A stretch of DNA of 64,000 nucleotides. Origin: a bacterium (lineage in GTDB: Bacteria > Spirochaetota > Leptospiria > Leptospirales > Leptonemataceae). This document shows, piece after piece, positions 58,709 through 64,000 of the stretch. The notes under the pieces were generated by a model, which was not told the DNA's origin, searched no databases, and was given only the letters and a program-made list of their open reading frames with translations. Position 1 is the stretch's first letter. Every line of letters starts with the position of its first letter. A program made the position numbers and the translations under genes. The stretch lies in NCBI GenBank assembly GCA_024742665.1, contig JANSYA010000013.1, forward strand, positions 34,085 to 98,084. The letters are read 5' to 3'.

Positions 58709-61612
58709 TCATGCGCTCGCCTCCGGCACTCGCAGGCGGAATTCGCAGTAGCGCCCGCGTTTAAAGCGCGTTTCGATCCGGCCGCCCACGCTGCGAATTC
58801 GATCGCGCACCAGATCCATACCCACGCCGCGGCCCGCGTCGCCGTCGGTCTCTCTGGCAGTCGACAGTCCGGGAGTAAAAATCAGAGCCGCGACTTCTTT
58901 GTCCGGCCAGGCCGCGATTTCTTCCGCAGTCCAGCGCTCCATGCTCCGGGCTTTTTCCCGCAGCCCCTCCAGATTCAGACCGCGACCGTCGTCGCGAACC
59001 GTCACAAGCACGCGGCCGGCGGAATCTCGCTGGAGACCCAGCTGAATTTGGCCCGCTTCGGCTTTGCCCTGCGCCGCGCGTTCCGCCGACTCTTCGATTC
59101 CGTGCACCAGACTATTGCGCACCAGCTGCACCAGGGAGTCGCGCAGCACGCCCCGGGTCCCCGGACCAAGCGCGTTCCAGAGCGCCGCGTTCGCCGTAAA
59201 TTCGTTCGTGAGCAGCTGCACGGGTTTCGCCAGACGAGCGCTCATGCGATCCGACAGTCGTTCGAGGGCCCGCAGCATCGCGCTGACCTCCGCTTCGTCC
59301 CCGCCTTCTTCCGGAGATTTTTCGCCGTAGCTCTCGCGGAAATTTTGCATGCGCTCTAAGTCGCCGCGAATATCGCTTAAGATTCCTTCCAGCCCGCCCA
59401 GACGCGCTTCAATTTCCGGGGGCGGCGCTTCCTGCTCCGCGGGATTCCAGGCTTCGATCATGGTTTCGCAATCGTGGGCGCGGTCGGCGAAGAACTGCAG
59501 ATCGAGCATACCGGCGTCGCCCTTCATGGCGTGCACGGCGCGAAAGAGCGCGTCGCGGTCTTGCGCCTGGCAGGCCTCGCGGGCGGTCTTTAGTTCATCG
59601 GCGCAGTCGCGAATAAAACCCGAAAGCTCCGCCGGGTCGGTGCGCAGGACGGCGTACAGTCGAATGCGTTCGGCTTCGCTCTTTTCCCGCTCCAATAATA
59701 ATTTTCGTGACAGCTCTTTTTGATCCGTGACGTCGATCACTACCGCCATCAGCTGCGGATCTTTTCGGGAATCCCGGGCTTCCAGTTCCGGGCTCGCCGG
59801 GTCCCCGCCCGCGTCCGGAGTATCGAGGCGATAGAAGCTGAACTGCATGTCGCGGCGTTCGCCGTTCGCAAGGCGCATGCGAATGTCACGCAGCGGGTTC
59901 AGCTTATTCAGCATCGTCGCTGAAATATTGCCGGCGAACATCAAGTCCAGATACTTCGTCGTCGAATCCAGAATTTCGCGCGGTTCACGACGATCGATAT
60001 CCCCCGCGGCGCTTTCATCGTCGTAGCGTTCGTCGGGCGGAATCAGCAGCGGCTCGATCAGTCCGACGAAATCCCGCCCGCCGATTTTTTTATCTTCCGC
60101 TTCGGCCATGCCGAGAATGCTTTCCAGACGACGCGAGTACTGCATGCCGGTCGTCAGTCCGCCGCCGGACGCGCGATACAATAAAAATAACCCTTCCTGA
60201 ACCGTGGCTAAAATATCGTCGGTTTCGCGCTGGGCTTCGCGCAGTTCCAGCGTCCTGGCCTGCACGCGATCTTCCAATTCCACGTTCAATCGTTCGGATT
60301 CGGTATGCACCCGCGCGAAACGATTCGCCAGGGTGCCCGCCACGCCCAGTACCACGAGCAAGAAGGCCTTGCTCGCGACCGAAACCGGCGGCACGTATTC
60401 CGGCAGTCCGGGAATCGCGTTGGCCAGCAGGCGAAAGATGCCCGCGTTATATAAAATATCGTGCAGGGTCGCCGCCAGAAAAAACAAAACGCCGAACACC
60501 ACGAAGCCCGCGTCCGGCCGGCCCTGACGCCAGGCCCGCACCACATAAAAAATGATGTAGAGCATGAGGGGCACGACGCTGGCCTGCCAGACCTTGAGCA
60601 CCAGGCGCTGCACCGGAAAGCTTCCCAGCAGAGCCACGACGCACATCGCCAGAAAAAAGCCCCAGACGACGAGCGCGACCAGCGAGTGCCGGCGATAAAA
60701 CAAGTGCGACAAAAACAATAAGAACACCGGACCGAGATTGTACAGGATCAGGTGCTCGGTCAGCATGCCGGTAATCACCGCTTCGCCGAAGACGATCCCC
60801 CGCAGCTCCGTATCGAAAAACCAGTAGCCCGCCAGAAAGACCGTAAAGATTCCAAAGTACAGGTTATAGAGTTCTCCAGGACGGCGCGAAGCCAGCAGCA
60901 GATGATAGGCGCCGATGATAAAATAGATCGTCAGCAGCGCGAAGACGATGATCTCGCCCTGATAGTAGATCGCGTAGACCGACTGCGCCGGGCCGATTTC
61001 CAGAGCGGGTCCCAGCACCGACAGGGGATAGGCTCCATCTGTAAACAAGGCGATGGTCAAATAATTCGGCTGGCCGTCGCGATGAGCAGCGGCCCCCGGC
61101 AGATCGACAGCCAGCGTGCGAAAATAGCCGGGCTCGTACGGATCGGCCTGGCCCCGGCCTCCGGCGAGCGTATCGTTGAGATACACTTGAAAGACGTCGG
61201 AAGCCATACCAAGATTGAGCGCGACCGGAACACCACGGCGAAACAGCGCGTCGATTTCCGTCGGGAGTCGCTTGCGCAGAATCGCCCATCCCCGCCGGTC
61301 TTCCAATCCGATGCGTTCTTTCAGATCGGCGGCAGGCAGATTGACGCGCTGCATCGCACCCTGCTCCGACTCGTTGCCGGAAAATTGCGCCCCGACCTGC
61401 GGAGGGCGCGCTTCGGATCCGGGGCCGCTCGGACCGGCGCGCAGTTCCCACTCGCCGCGCAAAGAAATCGGCGGCTCGCTCTCAACACAGCTCGCAGTAA
61501 ACAGCAGCGTCACGAGCGCCAGGCCGCAGGCGACGATGGCCCGGCGGCGCACTCCGCCGGCGGGGCGAACGGCCGCGCCCTGACGCGATCGGCGGCGGCG
61601 CGGCGGGGTCAT
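58709..61612 (-). CDS. 7TM-sensor lipoprotein kinase with Hpt and CheA-like HATPase
   Basis: 967 residues. A basic start, hydrophobic core and LLFTASC lipobox-like site precede a periplasmic domain (about 35-210; ISLRGEWELR and YLNDTLAGG suggest a 7TMR-DISM/galactose-binding-like fold). Seven hydrophobic segments (about 225-440) and a coiled coil follow, then a PAS-like block and an Hpt domain whose phospho-histidine is in LFRAVHAMKGDAGMLDL. The CheA-type HATPase has LVRNSLVHGIEESAERAAQGK, VRDDGRGLN and DAGRGVGMDLVRDRI. No CheW domain follows. The ATG at 61612 overlaps the regulator's TGA (ATGA), which decides the start. It is paralogous to the kinase at 9262 from the coiled coil onward. Confidence 0.88.
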   Translation of the reverse strand: MTPPRRRRSRQGAAVRPAGGVRRRAIVACGLALVTLLFTASCVESEPPISLRGEWELRAGPSGPGSEARPPQVGAQFSGNESEQGAMQRVNLPAADLKERIGLEDRRGWAILRKRLPTEIDALFRRGVPVALNLGMASDVFQVYLNDTLAGGRGQADPYEPGYFRTLAVDLPGAAAHRDGQPNYLTIALFTDGAYPLSVLGPALEIGPAQSVYAIYYQGEIIVFALLTIYFIIGAYHLLLASRRPGELYNLYFGIFTVFLAGYWFFDTELRGIVFGEAVITGMLTEHLILYNLGPVFLLFLSHLFYRRHSLVALVVWGFFLAMCVVALLGSFPVQRLVLKVWQASVVPLMLYIIFYVVRAWRQGRPDAGFVVFGVLFFLAATLHDILYNAGIFRLLANAIPGLPEYVPPVSVASKAFLLVVLGVAGTLANRFARVHTESERLNVELEDRVQARTLELREAQRETDDILATVQEGLFLLYRASGGGLTTGMQYSRRLESILGMAEAEDKKIGGRDFVGLIEPLLIPPDERYDDESAAGDIDRREPREILDSTTKYLDLMFAGNISATMLNKLNPLRDIRMRLANGERRDMQFSFYRLDTPDAGGDPASPELEARDSRKDPQLMAVVIDVTDQKELSRKLLLEREKSEAERIRLYAVLRTDPAELSGFIRDCADELKTAREACQAQDRDALFRAVHAMKGDAGMLDLQFFADRAHDCETMIEAWNPAEQEAPPPEIEARLGGLEGILSDIRGDLERMQNFRESYGEKSPEEGGDEAEVSAMLRALERLSDRMSARLAKPVQLLTNEFTANAALWNALGPGTRGVLRDSLVQLVRNSLVHGIEESAERAAQGKAEAGQIQLGLQRDSAGRVLVTVRDDGRGLNLEGLREKARSMERWTAEEIAAWPDKEVAALIFTPGLSTARETDGDAGRGVGMDLVRDRIRSVGGRIETRFKRGRYCEFRLRVPEASA

Positions 61613-61971
61613 GACTGCCCGATAGCCTCCGCGAAAGCTTCGCGGACGTCCGTCGCCGAGAAGGGCTTGATCACGACGCCTTTCGCCCCCAGCTCCAGGG
61701 CGGTCAACGCGGTCGTCTCGGCCGACAGTGCCGTAACCAGCAGGACCTTCGTGTCGGGAGCGAGAGACAGAATTTCCTTCAGGCAGCTCAGGCCGTCCAG
61801 CTTCGGCATCGTCACATCCAGCGTAACCCACTCGGGGCGATGCGAACGAAAAATTTCGAGCGCCAGTTCGCCGTCGGACGCCTCAAAAACTTCGGTAGGA
61901 GAAAACTCCGCCAGATAATTCTTCAGCGCCCGGCGAATGATTTCGGAATCGTCGACAATCAAAAGCCTCAT
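61609..61971 (-). CDS. CheY-like single-domain response regulator
   Basis: This 120-residue receiver domain starts at the ATG at 61971 (MRLLIVDDSEIIRRALK). Acidic pocket DD, phospho-acceptor Asp in WVTLDVTMPKLDGLS, Thr/Ser switch in VTALSA and Lys in VIKPF are all present. The open frame continues 60 codons upstream, but that part is not receiver-like. Its stop overlaps the start of the 7TM-kinase gene (ATGA), so the pair is translationally coupled and the kinase is its likely phosphodonor. It closely parallels the regulator at 8878, which also precedes its kinase. Confidence 0.93.
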   Translation of the reverse strand: MRLLIVDDSEIIRRALKNYLAEFSPTEVFEASDGELALEIFRSHRPEWVTLDVTMPKLDGLSCLKEILSLAPDTKVLLVTALSAETTALTALELGAKGVVIKPFSATDVREAFAEAIGQS

Positions 61972-62101
61972 AAGACGTGGGTCCCACAGCCCCTGGACTC
62001 GCGCAAGGGTTTTCGGGACGTAGCTCCGCCCGGATTCGCGAAAAACCGGGTGCCGGGCTTGAAACGAATCCTCGTTCGCTCTGGACGCCGTGCGAATGCG
62101 C

Positions 62102-63331
62102 TCAGCCCAGAGCCGCCGCGAAATCCGCCAGCAGGTCTTCCGGATCCTCAATGCCGACCGAAAGCCGGATCAGCCCGTCGTCGATGCCCATCGAAGCCCG
62201 GCGTTCTGGACCCATCTCGTAAAAGATCGTATGGGCGACTGGAATCGCCAGTGTACGATTGTCCCCGAGATTGCTGGAAGAGATTACGACTTTCAGGCGA
62301 TTCAAAAAATCGAAACAATCGATGGCTTCGTCCAGCTCGAAGCTCAGCAGCCCGCCGAAGTGGCGAAAGAGATCCCGGGCGATCGCATGCTGGGGATGAT
62401 CCGGCAGTCCGGGATAGTTGACCTTTTTTATTTTCACATGATCCGCCAGGAAGCCGGCCACTCGCAGGGCCGTGCCGCACTGGCGCTCCATGCGCAGAGC
62501 CATCGTCTCGGCTCCGACGGAAATATGATGCGCGGCTTCGGGCCCGAGCGATCCGCCGAAATCCCGCAGACCTTTTTTACGAATCTGGGTAATGCCCTGC
62601 CGGGCCGGATCCATCCCCCGATAGCTATCGTAAATATTCTCAAATTTCGTCCAGTCGTACAGTCCCGTATCGGTGACCGAGCCGGCCAGAGCGTTGCCGT
62701 GGCCGCCGGTATATTTGGTCAAGCTGGAAGTCACCAGACTCGCGCCAACGCTCTTCGGACGAAAGAGATAGGGACCGGTCATGGTATTGTCGACGACGTA
62801 GATCAGGCCGCGCTCTTTGCACAGCTCCCCGATGCGCTTCAGATCGCTGACCTGAGTGGCGGGGTTGGCGATGGTTTCGACGAAGACCAGCTTCGTATTG
62901 GGTTTCAGCGCCGCCTTTACGTTCGCCACGTCGGTCGCGTCGACGAAATCGGCCTCTAAGCCGACCGTGCGCAATGTCTGAAACATGCTGTTGGTATTGC
63001 CGAATAAAAAGGAACTGGAAACGAAGTGATCGCCGGAACGCAGGAGCGCCAGCAGGCTCTGGGAAATCGCGGCCATGCCCGTGCCGCAGCAAACCGTGGC
63101 GACGCCGTCTTCCATGCGGGTGATCTTTTCTTCGAGGGCTTTATTCGTGGGATTGTTCTGCCGGCCGTAGGCGAAGCCGGCGGAGCGGTTCTGAAAGACC
63201 GCGGCCAGATCCCGCGCGTCTTCGTAGCCGTAGGCGACCGAAGTATGAATCGGCTTGTGCAGCGAACCGTGCTCGGGCGAACCCATGCGATCCGAATGCA
63301 GTATCGTCGTTGTAAAACCTTTCTCTTTCAT
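62102..63331 (-). CDS. PLP-dependent trans-sulfuration enzyme (cystathionine gamma-synthase / methionine gamma-lyase family)
   Basis: 409 residues, aminotransferase-fold type I of the Cys/Met metabolism family. The cofactor lysine is in VTSSLTKYTGGHGNALAG. PLP-phosphate and substrate contacts include FAYGRQNNPTNKALEEKI and VCCGTGMAAISQSL, and the cofactor-ring aspartate is in IYVVDNTMTGPYLF. A C-terminal LSVGIEDPEDLLAD is diagnostic of the family. Whether it makes cystathionine from O-acyl-homoserine, takes sulfide directly or degrades methionine cannot be decided by eye. The ATG at 63331 leads directly into EKGFTTTILHSDR. It has no operon partner, although its promoter region abuts repeat array B. 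Confidence 0.93.
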   Translation of the reverse strand: MKEKGFTTTILHSDRMGSPEHGSLHKPIHTSVAYGYEDARDLAAVFQNRSAGFAYGRQNNPTNKALEEKITRMEDGVATVCCGTGMAAISQSLLALLRSGDHFVSSSFLFGNTNSMFQTLRTVGLEADFVDATDVANVKAALKPNTKLVFVETIANPATQVSDLKRIGELCKERGLIYVVDNTMTGPYLFRPKSVGASLVTSSLTKYTGGHGNALAGSVTDTGLYDWTKFENIYDSYRGMDPARQGITQIRKKGLRDFGGSLGPEAAHHISVGAETMALRMERQCGTALRVAGFLADHVKIKKVNYPGLPDHPQHAIARDLFRHFGGLLSFELDEAIDCFDFLNRLKVVISSSNLGDNRTLAIPVAHTIFYEMGPERRASMGIDDGLIRLSVGIEDPEDLLADFAAALG

Positions 63332-63615
63332 CGTCTTCGTCTCCGGCGCAAGCGGCCGATCCGCCGAGGCTGATCGACGGCCCGACGCCCACCAGCATTT
63401 ATTTCGCGACGACCGGGCACACGGGTCGCAGTCCCGCGGCGACTACATTCCCAACAAGGCATGAATGAATCGTGCCAGAATGATTCCAATCATCGTCATA
63501 ATTTCATTATCGGTCGGATTACAGCGAGCGAGCGGCCCCGAAAACCGGGAGTAAAAAATCCAGCCCGCAAGCCCAATTAAATCCACAACGGCACAGGCTC
63601 ATTCAAAAAACGCGC
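63332..63615. other. Gene-free region between the PLP-enzyme promoter and repeat array B
   Basis: Just over 280 bp without a convincing gene. It must contain the promoter and leader of the minus-strand PLP enzyme. A weak hairpin with CGACC/GGTCG arms is present near 63411-63427, but I see no match to known SAM- or SAH-type riboswitch cores. The right-hand side becomes AT-rich just before the array. Confidence 0.5.
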
Positions 63616-64000
63616 ACGAATGCACAGGGAGCACGCAACCGAGAGAAGCCACTCACGCCACCAGGATCACGATAACCGAAACACTCACAACGTCCCAATC
63701 TCTCTGTTAACACCACACCGGAATGGACAGGGAGCACGCGACCGCGAGAAGCCACGCACGCCACCAGAATCCCGATAACTGAAACACTCACAACATCCCA
63801 TCCTCTCTGTTAACACGACACCGGAATGCACAGGGAGCACGCGACCGCGAGAAGCCACGCACGCCACCAGGATCACGATAACCGAAACACTCACAACGTC
63901 CCAATCTCTCTGTTAACACCACACCGGAATGCACAGGGAGCACGCGACCGCGAGAAGCCACGCACGCCACCAGGATCACGATAACCGAAACACTCACACC
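63616..64000. repeat. Repeat array B: ~3.7 tandem 103-bp units, open at the window edge
   Basis: The marker (C/G)ACAGGGAGCACGC occurs at 63623, 63726, 63829 and 63932, exactly 103 bp apart. Between markers each unit carries GAGAAGCCAC, CGCCACCAG, CCGATAAC or CGATAACC, AAACACTCACA and CTCTCTGTTAACAC. Units 3 and 4 are almost identical, and unit 1 is the most diverged (CAACCGAGAG in place of CGACCGCGAG). CTCTCTGT and the next unit's ACAGGGAG can pair across about 18 nt with one G-T wobble. Open frames across the array on the minus strand arise only because 103 is not a multiple of three and no stop intervenes. The core is shared with array A. Confidence 0.93.

Noticed and set aside
60752..61918. 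388-codon plus-strand frame opposite the 7TM kinase
   Set aside because: It is antisense to a gene whose start is fixed by an ATGA overlap. No domain is recognisable.
61972..62151. 60-codon upstream extension of the response regulator at 61609-61971
   Set aside because: The extension overlaps the end of the PLP-enzyme gene and has no receiver-domain character. The conserved MRLLIVDD start is at 61971.
63332..63480. SAM- or SAH-type riboswitch upstream of the PLP trans-sulfuration gene
   Set aside because: Considered because of the methionine context. The reverse strand has GC-rich hairpins but none of the conserved core sequences of SAM-I, SAM-II or SAH riboswitches.
63603..63997. Three overlapping 60-70-codon minus-strand frames beginning MSVSVI
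   Set aside because: They are translations of the 103-bp tandem units. Their similarity to each other comes from the DNA repeat, and no ribosome-binding site precedes them.
63616..64000. CRISPR array
   Set aside because: Whole 103-bp units repeat including what would be spacers, there are no unique spacers of constant length, and no cas genes are visible.

Overview
The window looks like chromosomal DNA of a spirochaete of the order Leptospirales, probably a GC-rich relative of Leptonema or Turneriella rather than Leptospira itself. The support is indirect. It includes a GreA carried on a huge N-terminal extension, a DUF1554-like lipoprotein, lipoproteins with loose spirochaete-style lipoboxes, two methyl-accepting chemotaxis proteins, and a very large kinase/ATPase/GAF/adenylate-cyclase protein. 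No rRNA, tRNA, insertion sequence, phage or CRISPR array is visible. Genes are dense and uniform in base composition. The two intergenic repeat arrays stand out.

Layout. 1-8.6 kb: a partial gene end, isocitrate dehydrogenase, CoaE with a SPOR-domain membrane protein, a small conserved protein, polyphosphate kinase, a lipoprotein metallo-hydrolase and a SMUG1-type uracil-DNA glycosylase. 8.7-11.5 kb: a CheY-like regulator with a CheA-like membrane kinase that has no CheW domain. 11.5-16 kb: a DUF1015 protein, repeat array A (three units of about 132 bp), a GxxExxY protein, a ferritin-like protein and a repeat-rich lipoprotein. 16-19.4 kb: an IleRS2 whose HIGH motif is rearranged to GIHH. 19.7-22.5 kb: a three-gene partner-switching module (HATPase, STAS-like protein, PAS-SpoIIE-TPR phosphatase). 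23-27.3 kb: extended GreA, then a serine-hydrolase-fold protein that has lost its catalytic residues. 27.4-33 kb: an Aer-like receptor, a DoxX protein, a LOG-family enzyme, a YdjM-like membrane protein, and a degenerate MBL-fold protein with an SDR. 33.3-38.7 kb: the 1805-residue cyclase.

39.2-44.5 kb holds the most coherent metabolic island. A 28-bp perfect palindrome sits before a TetR gene. A Rossmann protein, an ACAD10/11-type acyl-CoA dehydrogenase, an APH-type kinase, a DUF6285 protein and a histidine phosphatase follow on the same strand. The kinase, small-protein and dehydrogenase set resembles the Lva/ACAD10-ACAD11 logic, in which a 4-hydroxyacyl-CoA is phosphorylated and then eliminated.

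44.6-58 kb: a DUF1554-like lipoprotein, a transmembrane MCP, an unknown protein, a HAD hydrolase, an LpxL-type acyltransferase, an EF-hand lipoprotein, a membrane protein, GpmI, RlpA and a molybdopterin oxidoreductase. 57.4-62 kb: a three-gene signalling operon on the minus strand (CheY-like regulator, 7TM-Hpt-HATPase kinase, HAMP-PAS-HATPase protein) that repeats the regulator and kinase pairing of 8.9-11.5 kb. 62.1-63.3 kb: a cystathionine-gamma-synthase-family PLP enzyme. The window ends inside repeat array B (103-bp units), which shares the 13-bp core ACAGGGAGCACGC with array A 50 kb away.

The strongest leads are the two core-sharing repeat families, the TetR-controlled 4-hydroxyacyl-CoA-like cluster, the GXHH IleRS, the catalytically empty serine hydrolase, and the duplicated regulator/CheA-like modules lacking CheW.
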